Shown: piece by piece, positions 36,304 to 45,641 of the stretch | Position numbering within the stretch: position 1 is the first letter of the stretch | Layout: each line of letters begins with the position of its first letter | Source: Tissierellales bacterium | GTDB lineage: Bacteria; Bacillota; Clostridia; Tissierellales; Tissierellaceae | Assembly: GCA_014360205.1 (NCBI GenBank) | Contig: JACIXZ010000008.1 | Coordinates: 31,736 to 95,735, forward strand | Length of the DNA: 64,000 nucleotides | Direction: 5' to 3' | The notes under the pieces: model-generated | Told to the model about the DNA's origin: nothing | Seen by the model: the letters and a program-made list of their open reading frames with translations, nothing else | Database searches by the model: none | Position numbers and translations under genes: made by a program

Positions 36304-37590
36304 CTATAATTTTATTCTTCTTATAAGTCTATGCCCATATGCTCTTAAAATATGGTCTGTGCTGTGATAAACTCCAACTCCTAACCTAGGAGCTACCTCC
36401 ATTATGGTATTCGTTCAGTGTTGACAGCTGCCAACTAAGAGTGCTTGGGCACCTTGTTTTTTTAAATTCAATACTGATTCTGCTTGTCCAGGACAAACTC
36501 CTGGAAGATTGCATCTAAGCCTGTTGTTACCTATATCTTCCATTCTCTTGCAATTAATGCTTGCAACTACATCTGCATTCATTCCTTCTGCAATTTCCTT
36601 CAGCCTTTCAATGCTTGCACCACATTCGCACCCCAATAATCCAAGTTTTCTCTTTTCAGTTGGAAAAGGCATGCTTACAGATATCCCTCCAGTGACCTTT
36701 GTCACAGGATAAGAAAAATCAGCTTTTTTCCCAGTAAAAGCTCCTCCTGCAACTATTTCTCCAAATGGATCTATCACACATTTTGACTTATCAATCATAT
36801 CTTTAAAACTTGTACCTATTGGAACATCTAAATATACTTTCCCACGAGGGCTATCAATCACCCTTCCACCAACTGTTAAATCCTTGTCTATGACGGGTTT
36901 TCTCTCGTCTATACACATGGCGATGTTTTTAAGCGTTTCAACATTTAAAACAACAGCCCCTGCTTTTAATGGGAGTTCTCCAGGTTTTAACTCAACATTT
37001 AAAAGTTCTCTTACTAAAACTCTTTCATCTCCAGATGGATAGAGATCTTGTACATATTTTATTGAAATATTCTCGCTCCCAATTGCATTGTTTAATGCTT
37101 TAACTGCCTCTGTGTGTTTTTCTTTTATCGCGATTATAGCTTTTTTTACATTTAAGGCTTGCATAGCTAAACTTATGCCGCGAATTATTAAATCTGGATA
37201 CTTGGTCATAAGTTCTATGTTATGATGTAAATTTGGCTCACACTCGCTAGCATTTGCAATTAAAATTCCATCAACAAGTTCAGATTTAAGCTTTATGTAA
37301 GTTGGAAAACCAGCGCCTCCAGCACCAACAATTCCTGCATCTTCAATCATCTCAATCAATGAATCGCTTTTTTCTAATTTGATGAAATCGTCCTTATCTA
37401 TATCACTAGCTTCAATGATAATGGAAATTTCATTTACATCTGCCACGACTCCACTTGCACTTGAATGTATATTTGCACCAAGTCCGTTTGGAATTGCTAT
37501 GAGTTGACCTCTTTTTACATATTCTCCTTTAGACACTATAGGTTTTGCTATTGCTCCAGCGCCTTGGCTTAGCAGTATATTAAATATCAT
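36304..37590 (-). CDS. prdC: Electron-transfer selenoprotein PrdC (RnfC-like)
   Basis: A 428-residue RnfC-like protein that passes electrons to proline reductase. The frame crosses an in-frame TGA at 36415-36417 (codon 392) in GSCQH-U-TNTIMEVAPR and ends at TAG (36304-36306), giving a 36-residue tail after selenocysteine. N-terminal Gly-rich segments (DAGIVGAGGAGFPTY) form the nucleotide/flavin-binding region, and Cys residues LGCECGAS, NCKRM and NLPGVCPGQ lie near the end. Treating TGA as a stop would leave a false intergenic gap. The first gene behind the sigma-54 promoter; AGGAGGTG precedes the ATG. Confidence 0.96.
36389..36400 (-). other. SECIS stem-loop of prdC
   Basis: GGAG, a GTAG loop and CTCC begin 14 nt after the TGA, the same spacing as in prdB. 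Confidence 0.6.
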
Positions 37591-37630
37591 TTTGCACCTC
37601 CTATCATTGTTAATTATATGTCATTATATG

Positions 37631-37646
37631 TGCAATTTTTGTGCCA
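37631..37646 (-). promoter_or_regulatory. Sigma-54 (-24/-12) promoter of prdCAB-F
   Basis: TGGCAC-N5-TTGCA on the minus strand is a perfect -24/-12 element, 41 bp upstream of the prdC ATG. The adjacent prdR encodes a sigma-54 activator, so proline-induced expression through PrdR is the natural reading. Confidence 0.92.
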
Positions 37647-37690
37647 TAGAGATAATTACCTCTTTTCATAGAATATGCTCAATAAAAAAA

Positions 37691-37724
37691 GTCTAATATT
37701 TGACATTAATGTCAAAAATTAGAC
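37691..37724 (-). terminator. prdR terminator and possible PrdR binding palindrome
   Basis: Two 15-nt arms starting GTCTAAT and ending ATTAGAC pair with one mismatch and are followed by TTTTTTTATT on the minus strand, overlapping the prdR stop. The centre, TTGACATTAATGTCAA (37700-37715), is a perfect palindrome 54 bp upstream of the -24 element, so it could also be an upstream activator site. Confidence 0.75.
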
Positions 37725-39094
37725 ACATCTATTTTGTATGTATTTATTTTATAGTGTAGAGTTGAACGAGGAATCCCCAATATCTTTGCAGCTTTTGCTA
37801 TGTTTCCGTCTGTGTTTTTCAATGTATTCACTATCATTGATTTTTCATACTCACAAAGAGCATCTCTCAAAGTCTTTTTATCGTTGTCATAATATATTTC
37901 TGTGTTTTTAAGTATGTATTCAGGCAAATCCTCTCTTCTTATGACATCTGAAGAAGAAAGTATTACAATTTGTTCAGCTGCATTTTTTAATTCTCTTATA
38001 TTTCCTTTCCAGCTGTATTTTGTCAAAATCTTGACAGTTTCTTTATCTAATTTAAATTTTGCACCTTTTTTCCCTTTAGCTGCTTCTTTTAAAAACTGTT
38101 CAAGTAAGGGGATGATATCCTCTTTTCTTTCTCTTAAAGGCGGTAATTTAATTCTTATAACATTTAATCTATAATATAAGTCTTCTCTAAATTTGCCTTC
38201 CTCAACTAGTTTTTCTAAACATTTATTTGTGGCAGCTATTATCCTCGTATTTATATCTATGTACTTCTCTGCCCCAACCCTTTTTATCTGTTTATCCTCT
38301 AGTGCTCTCAACAGTTTAGATTGCATAAATAAAGGTAAATCAGCTATTTCATCGAGAAATAATGTGCCATCCTTTGCCATTTCAAAAAATCCTTTTTTAC
38401 CTGAGATGTTAGCTCCTGTAAAAGCACCTTTGTCATAACCAAAGAATTCACTCTCAAATAAGTCATTGGGTATTGCACTGCAATTTACAGGGATAAAGCT
38501 CCCCTTTACTTTGCTTTGTTCGTGGATTGCCCTTGCAAACACTTCTTTCCCTGTACCACTTTCGCCAGTTATTAAAATGCTTGCAGTAGTTGGTGCTGCT
38601 CTTTTAGCTATCTCTATCATGGTTTGCATTTTTTTGTTTTTACTTTGAATTGAATTCCAAGATCCTGTCAACCTCATTATCTCTTCTTCTAAGAATTCAG
38701 CTCTTTCTTTTATCTTCTCAAGTTCTTCATTTATGCTTCTTATGTCAGATATGTCTTTTTCAGTGCTTATTACTCCTTTAAACTCGCTGTCAATGATTAT
38801 AGGCGCGGCATTTATTATTATGTGACTTCCTTCCCTTGGAGAATGATAGACATCTCTATATATCTTCTTGTTCTTGGCAACTTCTATTGCTATGGCATTC
38901 GAAAAAAAACTATCGATTCTTTTCCCGACAATTTCCTTTCTATCGATATTATAGAGTTCTTCTGCATACTTATTCCAATACTTTACTATGCAATTTTTGT
39001 CAGTTATGCAAATAGCTTCTTGGAGATTATTCAACAGCGAATCAACAATTTTTATCATATTCTCTTCATCTTCATAAGAATACATAATATCCAC
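37712..39094 (-). CDS. prdR: Sigma-54-dependent activator PrdR
   Basis: A 460-residue regulator. A PAS sensor (about 15-125) is followed by the AAA+ domain with Walker A GESGTGKE, the sigma-54 contact loop GAFTGA and a C-terminal Fis-type helix-turn-helix ([21 protein letters not shown]). It activates the prd operon and, in Clostridioides difficile, represses other reductases when proline is present. It is encoded directly upstream of prdC and reads in the same direction. A family-level PAS/sigma-54 regulator is certain; the PrdR name rests on position. Confidence 0.92.
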   Translation of the reverse strand: MDIMYSYEDEENMIKIVDSLLNNLQEAICITDKNCIVKYWNKYAEELYNIDRKEIVGKRIDSFFSNAIAIEVAKNKKIYRDVYHSPREGSHIIINAAPIIIDSEFKGVISTEKDISDIRSINEELEKIKERAEFLEEEIMRLTGSWNSIQSKNKKMQTMIEIAKRAAPTTASILITGESGTGKEVFARAIHEQSKVKGSFIPVNCSAIPNDLFESEFFGYDKGAFTGANISGKKGFFEMAKDGTLFLDEIADLPLFMQSKLLRALEDKQIKRVGAEKYIDINTRIIAATNKCLEKLVEEGKFREDLYYRLNVIRIKLPPLRERKEDIIPLLEQFLKEAAKGKKGAKFKLDKETVKILTKYSWKGNIRELKNAAEQIVILSSSDVIRREDLPEYILKNTEIYYDNDKKTLRDALCEYEKSMIVNTLKNTDGNIAKAAKILGIPRSTLHYKINTYKIDVSNF

Positions 39095-39305
39095 CTTTAT
39101 ATTTATATTTGTGTTTATTTATATTATATCACAATATGGATTTAAATATAATTAGACCTATAATAAGCTATATTCCTGCTTATCTATTAAATTTATTCAT
39201 TAATATATTTAATGTTTTATTTAGTGTAATTGATTTTTTAAATAATCATATAATTATAAATTCATCAATGTTATAATTTTATCAAAAAGAAAAGGAGTGA
39301 AAGCA

Positions 39306-39430
39306 ATGGGAGATTATACAAAGATGTGGGAAAGTTTAAATATTGATTTGGAAAAACACGATATATTATGTGAAGCTTTGCCTGTTCAGTTTACAGATAC
39401 ATATTTGACTCAAAAAACAGACCTGAGGCT
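39306..39430 (+). pseudogene. Frameshifted N-terminal part of the double-cubane protein
   Basis: A good start (AAGGAG, ATG at 39306) opens a 41-codon frame with the family N-terminus (MGDYTKMWESLNIDLEKHD) that ends at a TGA overlapping the next ATG. Family members continue LTQKNRPEAMNYF. Here the A-run at 39412-39417 has six A where seven would restore exactly this sequence. So this is one gene broken by a single missing A: a real mutation, a sequencing error in a homopolymer, or a site of slippage. Confidence 0.8.
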
Positions 39431-40564
39431 ATGAATTACTTTAATTTTGTAGTAGCAGAAATTCATGGAGCAAGAATATTGGAATTGGAAAATCACAAGA
39501 AAAATGGCGGTAAAGTTGTAGGAACTTTCTGCGTTTTTGTACCAGATGAAATAATATTAGCTACAAATGCTATCAGTGTAGGTCTTTGTTCTGGGAGCCA
39601 ATTTTGGATTGAAGATGGGGAAAAGGTTTTGCCAAGAAATATATGCCCACTTGTAAAAGCATTTACTGGGGCAAAGGTTAGTCAAACCTGCCCATATTTC
39701 CAATCGTGCGATATGATAGTTGGAGAAACCACATGTGATGCCAAGAAAAAGGCATGGGAAATAATGAATGACTATATGCCTGTCCATGTCATGGAACTAC
39801 CTCAGATGAAACGTGATAAAAATATAGAACAGTGGAAAGATGAAATTAAATTATTTATTGATAAGATGGAGGAATTGACTGGAAATAAAGTCACTGTTGA
39901 AAATTTAAAAAAATCTATTGATTTAATGAAAAGGAAAAGAAGAGCTTTAAAACATCTTTATGATTTAAGAAAAAATACTCCATCTCCAATAAGTGGGCTC
40001 GACGCTCTTTTAGTTAGTCAAGTAGCTTTTTCTGATGATCCTGAGAGGTTTATTGAGAAAACCGAAGAATTATGTGCGGAATTGGAAAAAAGAGTAGAAA
40101 GTCTGAAACCTAGCGGCAAAAAGAGAATAATGGTAACAGGAACTCCAATGGCTCTTCCAAACTGGAAATTGCATAAAATAGTTGAAAGCTTAGATGCTGA
40201 GATAGTAGTAGAAGAAACTTGCACTGGTACAAGGTATTTTGAAAATGAAGTTTCAACAGATGGAAATACTGTCGACGATCTAATTGACAATTTAGCTATA
40301 AGGTATATGGATATAAACTGTGCTTGTTTTACACCAAATGAAGGCAGAGTTGAAGATATATTAAAATATGCAGATGAGTACAATGTAGATGGTGTGATAT
40401 ATTATAATCTATCGTTCTGCCACACATATTCAATAGAACATGAAAGAGTTTCAAAAGTGCTAAAGGAAAAAAATATACCTTTGCTTAAAATTGAAACTGA
40501 CTATTCTGAAGAAGATGAAGGTCAAATAAAAACTAGGGTAGAGGCATTTTTGGAGATGATTTAA
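39431..40564 (+). CDS. Double-cubane-cluster / 2-hydroxyacyl-CoA dehydratase D-component family protein
   Basis: The 377-residue main frame lacks about 42 N-terminal residues encoded upstream in another frame (see 39306). Cluster-binding Cys segments are visible: GTFCVFVP, VGLCSGSQF, TCPYFQSCD and GETTCDAKKK, then a second half with EETCTGTRYF and YYNLSFCHTYS. Having one large subunit with its own activase fits the double-cubane [8Fe-9S] protein group, which carries out ATP-driven reductions of small substrates, rather than a two-subunit dehydratase. The in vivo substrate is unknown. It is followed directly by a DUF3343 gene and the activase. Confidence 0.88.
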   Translation: MNYFNFVVAEIHGARILELENHKKNGGKVVGTFCVFVPDEIILATNAISVGLCSGSQFWIEDGEKVLPRNICPLVKAFTGAKVSQTCPYFQSCDMIVGETTCDAKKKAWEIMNDYMPVHVMELPQMKRDKNIEQWKDEIKLFIDKMEELTGNKVTVENLKKSIDLMKRKRRALKHLYDLRKNTPSPISGLDALLVSQVAFSDDPERFIEKTEELCAELEKRVESLKPSGKKRIMVTGTPMALPNWKLHKIVESLDAEIVVEETCTGTRYFENEVSTDGNTVDDLIDNLAIRYMDINCACFTPNEGRVEDILKYADEYNVDGVIYYNLSFCHTYSIEHERVSKVLKEKNIPLLKIETDYSEEDEGQIKTRVEAFLEMI

Positions 40565-40786
40565 TTGACAAGGCATTATATTTTATTTCCAAATTCAAAT
40601 CAAGGAATTAAATTGACCAATTGTTTGAAAAAAGAAAATATCTCATTCGTAATATCTCCAACGCCAAGGAAACTATCGACTTGTTGCGGGATATCAGTAA
40701 TCTATGACAAAGAAAACGAGGACAAAATAAAGCGAATCATTGAACAAGAAAATATTGAAATAAATGGATTTTTTACATTAGATTGA
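40565..40786 (+). CDS. DUF3343 protein (putative Se/S carrier-like)
   Basis: A 73-residue protein with TTG start directly after the preceding TAA and GGAG about 10 nt upstream. It has the DUF3343 signature: an N-terminal HYILFPNSNQGIKL strand and a vicinal Cys motif STCCGISV. The family has been described as putative selenium/sulfur carriers; that is family-level knowledge and not shown here. In this operon it may help build or feed the metal cluster of the double-cubane protein. Confidence 0.85.
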   Translation: MTRHYILFPNSNQGIKLTNCLKKENISFVISPTPRKLSTCCGISVIYDKENEDKIKRIIEQENIEINGFFTLD

Positions 40787-40803
40787 TTAAAGGGATGATT
40801 GCG

Positions 40804-41559
40804 TTGAACTATATAGGAATAGACATAGGCTCCACAGCCTCAAAAGTGACAGTATTTGATGATGAAAGAATAAGATTTAATCTGCTTATGCCAACAGGCT
40901 GGAATAGTGTAGAAACATCAAAAAAAATTAAATCTAGCCTTATTGAAAATGGCATTGATTTAGAACATTCAAAAATAATTGCCACTGGTTACGGGAGAGT
41001 CGCTGTGCCATATGCAGACAAAACTATCACCGAAATCACTTGCCATGCTAAAGGTGCGTATTATTTAGCTAAAGAAGATTTGACAGTGATTGACATAGGT
41101 GGACAAGACACAAAGATAATTACAGTTCAAAATGGAAATGTCTCAAATTTCACTATGAATGATAAATGTGCTGCAGGAACAGGGAGATTTATCGAGCTTA
41201 TGGCTAATACCTTGAATTTGACAATTGAGGATCTTTCAAAGTTAGCACTAGAAGGAGAAGATATCAAAATAAACAGCATGTGCACCGTTTTTGCAGAATC
41301 GGAAGTAATAAGCCTTATAGCGAACGGAACAAAAAGAGAAGATATAGCAAGAGGAGTATTAAATTCCATCATCAATAGAATCAAAGGAATGTTGAGTAAA
41401 CACGGGCTTATAGGCACTATATACCTGACAGGTGGTCTATGTGAATTAAACCCATTTGTTGAATTGCTTTCAAAAGAACTAGGCGAAGAAGTAAAAACAT
41501 CTCCAATGGCCAGATTTGCTGGCTCAATTGGAGGTGCTTTGCTCGCTAAAAATATTTAA
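40804..41559 (+). CDS. ATP-dependent activase of the double-cubane protein (HgdC/BadF family)
   Basis: About 251 residues of the ASKHA ATPase fold (YIGIDIGSTASK, VIDIGGQDTK, LTGGL). A single [4Fe-4S] cluster would be bound between two subunits by Cys in NDKCAAGTG and NSMCTVFAE. It uses ATP to push low-potential electrons into the partner protein. I take TTG at 40804 as start because AAAGGG lies upstream and the family begins at this point; the frame also contains an earlier TTG at 40783. Its 3' end overlaps the convergent histidine kinase gene by 36 bp. Confidence 0.92.
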   Translation: MNYIGIDIGSTASKVTVFDDERIRFNLLMPTGWNSVETSKKIKSSLIENGIDLEHSKIIATGYGRVAVPYADKTITEITCHAKGAYYLAKEDLTVIDIGGQDTKIITVQNGNVSNFTMNDKCAAGTGRFIELMANTLNLTIEDLSKLALEGEDIKINSMCTVFAESEVISLIANGTKREDIARGVLNSIINRIKGMLSKHGLIGTIYLTGGLCELNPFVELLSKELGEEVKTSPMARFAGSIGGALLAKNI

Positions 41560-42918
41560 TGGCAATTTTACAGTAAATATGCTCCCATTCCCTACTTTAG
41601 AGTAGACTTTAATTTCGCCGCCTAGTTTTTTTACATTTTCACTTACTACATATAGCCCTATGCCTTCTCCGTATTCTATTTCGTCTTGACCCCTGTAGTA
41701 AGCATTCCATATCTTATCAATATCTTCTTCTTTTATTCCCTTTCCTTCATCTTTTACTTCTAATACGAACTCATCTTTTTCTATTTTATATGATATGCTC
41801 ACTTTCTTGTTTGATTCAGTGTATTTGTAGGCATTTGTCAATAGATTGTACAGAATCTGAGTGAATTTGTATTTGTCTGTCCTAATGGTCATTTTTTCAT
41901 CAGTATCGATCTTTATTTGAATTTTTTTGTTGTCAAATTGATTTTTCAAGCCATTTACTATTTGCTTTATAAGTTTATCGATTTCAATATCTTCTAAGTT
42001 TAAATCATTAGTTTCCGTTTCATCTTCAATTATTCTATTTAAATTCCCTATTATAAAAGTCAAGCTTTCAACTTGGTTTTTCAATATCTCTATTTCTTCT
42101 TTACTCGTTTCAATAATTCCATCTTCAATAGCTTCAAAATGAGAGCCTAAAACTGTAAGGGGAGTTCTCGTTTCATGGATTAACTGATCTAATAGCTCTT
42201 TTTTAGCCTTTTGTTTCAATTTCAGCTTGATTGACAAGTCTTCAAGGCTGTTTCTTAAACTATTTATCTCTTTTATCTTAGTGTCTTTTGCTTTTATAAC
42301 TTTCCCTTGTTGTATCTCTGTCGCTAAATATGATGTTTGCCTTAAGTCAGCGCTTATTTTTCGACTTGTAATTAGTGCAATCAAAGCTGATATGCACATG
42401 GCTATGCCTATTGATATTAAGCTATTTATAAAAAGAGTACTTCTAAACATATTGGCAATTATCGAACTGTCATAACTTACTAGCCTTGTCACATATAAGG
42501 TTCCAAGAAGCTCTCCGCCGCTTTCTATTTCAACTTGCTCGGTAAATGTTTCAGAAGAGCCTTTCCCCATACCCATCCTAAAACTCATATGTCCTCTCAT
42601 AAATCCGCTTTGAGCTTCCAATTTGTTTTCAACATCAGCTAGCAATATGTTGCTTTCATCGAATACTCTAACTCTTACTATTGGATCTAATAGGTGGGTT
42701 TCCAGCTCCGCTTCTAATTTGTCAGTGCTTAGATTGTCTGTTTCCAATACATTTGTAAGGTAAGATATGATCTGGCTTAGATGGTTTTCATAAGATTTAT
42801 CTAAGTAATTCAAAAAATATCTATCCGTTAGTGAAGCTAAAATAGAGGAGTTGATGACAACAGTTATTAAACATACTCCTAAAAGAAGTATCAGCAACAA
42901 TTTTCTAATACTCATCAT
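41524..42918 (-). CDS. Sensor histidine kinase
   Basis: About 464 residues. Two membrane helices (about 5-25 and 155-180) enclose an extracytoplasmic sensor of about 130 residues. A HAMP-like linker, the H-box LIHETRTPLTVLG, the N-box LYNLLTNAYKYT and the G-box GEGIGLYV follow. The start at 42918 sits behind GGAGGAG; the frame extends ten codons further but without a site. It overlaps the end of the response regulator gene. The last four genes of this unit (two SHOCT proteins, regulator, kinase) suggest envelope sensing, which is inference. Confidence 0.92.
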   Translation of the reverse strand: MMSIRKLLLILLLGVCLITVVINSSILASLTDRYFLNYLDKSYENHLSQIISYLTNVLETDNLSTDKLEAELETHLLDPIVRVRVFDESNILLADVENKLEAQSGFMRGHMSFRMGMGKGSSETFTEQVEIESGGELLGTLYVTRLVSYDSSIIANMFRSTLFINSLISIGIAMCISALIALITSRKISADLRQTSYLATEIQQGKVIKAKDTKIKEINSLRNSLEDLSIKLKLKQKAKKELLDQLIHETRTPLTVLGSHFEAIEDGIIETSKEEIEILKNQVESLTFIIGNLNRIIEDETETNDLNLEDIEIDKLIKQIVNGLKNQFDNKKIQIKIDTDEKMTIRTDKYKFTQILYNLLTNAYKYTESNKKVSISYKIEKDEFVLEVKDEGKGIKEEDIDKIWNAYYRGQDEIEYGEGIGLYVVSENVKKLGGEIKVYSKVGNGSIFTVKLPLNIFSEQSTSN

Positions 42919-43591
42919 TTTCTCCTCCAAATATATATCCAGCGCCATATTTTGTGATTAAGTATTTAGGATTGTTTGGATCATCCTCAATTTTTTTCCT
43001 AATTCTTCTAATGTAGCTGTCGATGTTTCTGTCAAATCCATCATATTCACTGCCAAAACTCAGAGAAATAATCTGTTCTCTGCTCAATATTAAACCTTTG
43101 TTTTCCATAAAAGTCTTAAGTAGATTGAATTCTGTGGTTGTCAAATCTATATCTTTGTCATTTTTAGTCAACTTCATGCTTTTTAAGTGTAGTTTCAACT
43201 CTTTGTACTCAATACAGCTGTCTGCAGCTTCATTGTAAACTCTTTTAAATATCGCTTTTACTCTTCTTACTAGTTCTCTAGGGCTAAATGGTTTAACAAC
43301 ATAGTCATCTGCCCCCAAGTCAAAGCCCTTTAGCCTATCTACTTCCAGTTCCCTAGCAGTCAGCATTATTACAGGTGTATTTGAAGTTTTTCTAATCTCA
43401 TCAAGAATTTGGAATCCGTCTATATAGGGCAACATTATATCTAAAATGATAAGATGAAAGGTGTCTTTGGCTATATAATCCAATGCGCTGAGCCCATCAT
43501 AGGCGCAGTTTACTTCATAGCCTTCTTTTTCAAGATATTTAGTGACAATATCACTTATGTCCTTTTGATCCTCAACGACTAATATTTTCAC
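42905..43591 (-). CDS. OmpR-family response regulator
   Basis: A 228-residue regulator. The receiver domain has the phosphoacceptor Asp in LIILDIMLPYIDG and the Lys in VVKPFSPRELV. The C-terminal winged helix has DRNIDSYIRRIRKKI and a hairpin ending YGAGYIF. Cognate to the kinase whose start lies within its last codons. Confidence 0.94.
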   Translation of the reverse strand: MKILVVEDQKDISDIVTKYLEKEGYEVNCAYDGLSALDYIAKDTFHLIILDIMLPYIDGFQILDEIRKTSNTPVIMLTARELEVDRLKGFDLGADDYVVKPFSPRELVRRVKAIFKRVYNEAADSCIEYKELKLHLKSMKLTKNDKDIDLTTTEFNLLKTFMENKGLILSREQIISLSFGSEYDGFDRNIDSYIRRIRKKIEDDPNNPKYLITKYGAGYIFGGENDEY

Positions 43592-43641
43592 GATTTCACC
43601 TTCATCTTATCATTTGATTTTATATTACCCCAAAATGCACA

Positions 43642-43941
43642 TTATTTATCTCTTAATGCTTTTTTCTTAGCTAAATACTCTTCATCCGATATCTCGCCAT
43701 TGATATATTTTTGATTTAGCATTTGATCAAATTCATTTGATTCAAATTTTCTTTTATTGCTCTTTTTGATTAACAGCACTACCAAAACCACTATTGCAAC
43801 GAATACCACAAAGGACATGATTGCCATAAATATCATTGCAGGATGGAAAAAGTCAAAACCTCGGTTCACTCCATCTTCAAAATATCTGTATCCGTTGCCG
43901 TTAAAAAATCTATCAAATCCATTGTATCCTCTAAAATGCAT
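43642..43941 (-). CDS. SHOCT-domain membrane protein
   Basis: About 99 residues: an aromatic/Gly-rich N-terminus, one membrane helix (about 38-60) and a C-terminal SHOCT motif (LNQKYINGEISDEEYLAKK). GGAGG overlaps the stop of the preceding small SHOCT gene. A TTG just before (43944) gives one extra Met and cannot be ruled out. SHOCT tails are thought to mediate oligomer or protein contacts. It precedes the two-component genes by 50 bp. Confidence 0.82.
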   Translation of the reverse strand: MHFRGYNGFDRFFNGNGYRYFEDGVNRGFDFFHPAMIFMAIMSFVVFVAIVVLVVLLIKKSNKRKFESNEFDQMLNQKYINGEISDEEYLAKKKALRDK

Positions 43942-43956
43942 CAATTTCTACACCTC

Positions 43957-44127
43957 CTAGCTTTCAATGTTTTTCTTCATCCTTAGATATGTTTCTTCAT
44001 CAATTTCGCCATTTATATACTTTTCTTTCAACTTTTTAAGCGATTCGTCTTCTTTGTTGTGAAAATCAAGTTGTCCATTCTTGTACAGTACATAAAGTAT
44101 AATAATCAATAATAATATCACTAGCAT
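43957..44127 (-). CDS. Small SHOCT-domain membrane protein (56 aa)
   Basis: A 56-residue gene below common length cut-offs. It has a GGAGGG site, ATG at 44127, an N-terminal membrane helix (MLVILLLIIILYVLY) and a C-terminal SHOCT motif (LKEKYINGEIDEETYLRMKK) closely like that of the next gene. It appears to be a short paralogue and leads the SHOCT/two-component unit. Its TAG overlaps the ribosome site of the next gene. Confidence 0.8.
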   Translation of the reverse strand: MLVILLLIIILYVLYKNGQLDFHNKEDESLKKLKEKYINGEIDEETYLRMKKNIES

Positions 44128-44186
44128 TTTTATTCCCTCCTTTTGACTCTATTATGCCATATAAATGTTATTAAATTATGACAAAA

Positions 44187-44219
44187 AAAGAAATCTCAAA
44201 AATTTTTGAGATTTCTTTG
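44187..44219 (-). terminator. Terminator of nox
   Basis: A long perfect stem (AAAGAAATCTCAAAAA and complement) lies directly after the nox stop, with an A/T-rich flank giving a T-run on the minus strand. Confidence 0.75.
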
Positions 44220-44224
44220 AATGA

Positions 44225-45559
44225 TTATTTCGCATTCAAAGCAGCCATTGTAATGTAATTGTATGGCTTATTGAAATGTGGCAAGAAAAATATATCTGTG
44301 AGTTTCAATTTATCTATTGTTACTTTTTCTTGTATAGCTAAGCTAAAGAAATGTATGCCCATTGATACATCATATTTAGAAGCCATTTGCGCTCCTAAAA
44401 CTCTTCGACTGTCTTTATCGTATACTATCCTTATCTTTACCTTTTCATTGTTTTCAGTGATAAACTCAGGCTTTTGCAAATCTTCGTAGTCTGTTGCAAG
44501 AGCATCAAATCCCAATGATTTAGCTTTAGTCAAACTTAGACCTGTTGAAACCATTTTGAAATCAAATATATTTATTCCATTTGAGCCTTGTACACCGACA
44601 CTTTCGAGTTCAACTCCCGAAGCATTGTATCCAGCTATTATCCCGCTTCTTACAGCATTTGTTGCTAGGGCTATATAATTAGGTCCATCAATTGCATTGT
44701 CATAAACTGTTGCGCAGTCGCCTATTGCATAAACATCTTTTATGCTAGTTTCTTGCTTTTTATTTACCAAGAATGCTCCGTTTCTAAATAGTTCCAAATC
44801 ATCTTTTCCCAAAGTATTGTTTGGTCTAAATCCAATACAAAGTACGACCATGTCAGTAGGTATCTCTGATTTGTCTGTGATGACCTTATCTACTTTTCCA
44901 TCGCCTTGTATTTCAACTAGCTTTTCTTCAAAGTGTAGATCTATGCCATGATTTTTTAAATTCTCATCCATAAGTTTTGTGAATTCATAATCATAATAAC
45001 TACTTAAACTAGTTGGTGCTACATCAATCAGTGCAACTTCTTTTCCATTTCTTTTAAAAGCCTCTGCTAATTCAACTCCGATGTATCCTGCTCCCACAAC
45101 TGTTACATGTTTGATTTCATCTTTGTTTAATTTTTCGATAACTTCTTGTGCGTTTTGGTAGAGTTTTACTAATTGAACATTTTCTAAGTCAGTTCCTTTT
45201 ACATTTGGAACTATTGGCAGAGACCCTGTTGCCAATATAAGCTTGTCATAATCTGTTTCAATGCTTTCTCCATTTTTGTTTTTTGCATAGATTTTTTTAT
45301 TTTTAAAATCAATTTTTTCCACTTCTGTTTCCATATTTATCTTTGCGCCTTTTTTCTCAAGGCCTTCTTTTGTAGCATAAAACAATCCTTCAGGACCTGA
45401 TATTTGATGCCCTATCCAAAGTGCCATACCACATCCTAAAAAACTTATATTTGAATTTCTATCAAAAACTTCAACTTGATTATCTTTATTTAAATCTAAA
45501 AGTGTGTTAATTGCAGCTGTTCCTGCATGATTTGCTCCTACTACTACTATTTTGCTCAT
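44225..45559 (-). CDS. nox: NADH oxidase (Nox / CoA-disulfide reductase-like)
   Basis: A 444-residue flavoprotein. An FAD-binding motif opens the protein ([12 protein letters not shown]). The redox Cys C43 is in [11 protein letters not shown], the NADH-binding motif is [15 protein letters not shown], and the second FAD motif is [11 protein letters not shown]. The single-Cys arrangement is that of water-forming NADH oxidases, which remove O2 without releasing peroxide. Some relatives are CoA-disulfide reductases. Monocistronic. Confidence 0.9.
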   Translation of the reverse strand: MSKIVVVGANHAGTAAINTLLDLNKDNQVEVFDRNSNISFLGCGMALWIGHQISGPEGLFYATKEGLEKKGAKINMETEVEKIDFKNKKIYAKNKNGESIETDYDKLILATGSLPIVPNVKGTDLENVQLVKLYQNAQEVIEKLNKDEIKHVTVVGAGYIGVELAEAFKRNGKEVALIDVAPTSLSSYYDYEFTKLMDENLKNHGIDLHFEEKLVEIQGDGKVDKVITDKSEIPTDMVVLCIGFRPNNTLGKDDLELFRNGAFLVNKKQETSIKDVYAIGDCATVYDNAIDGPNYIALATNAVRSGIIAGYNASGVELESVGVQGSNGINIFDFKMVSTGLSLTKAKSLGFDALATDYEDLQKPEFITENNEKVKIRIVYDKDSRRVLGAQMASKYDVSMGIHFFSLAIQEKVTIDKLKLTDIFFLPHFNKPYNYITMAALNAK

Positions 45560-45641
45560 TCCTAAAACCCCCTTTTTTTCTCACATAAATAAAATACACC
45601 ATATTATATTTATAGTCAATATATTTTTGTAATTATTACAT

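Noticed and set aside
39426..39431. The TGA at the end of the upstream double-cubane fragment as another selenocysteine codon
   Set aside because: Reading through it does not enter the frame of the main protein; inserting one A upstream restores the known family sequence exactly, so a frameshift explains it better.
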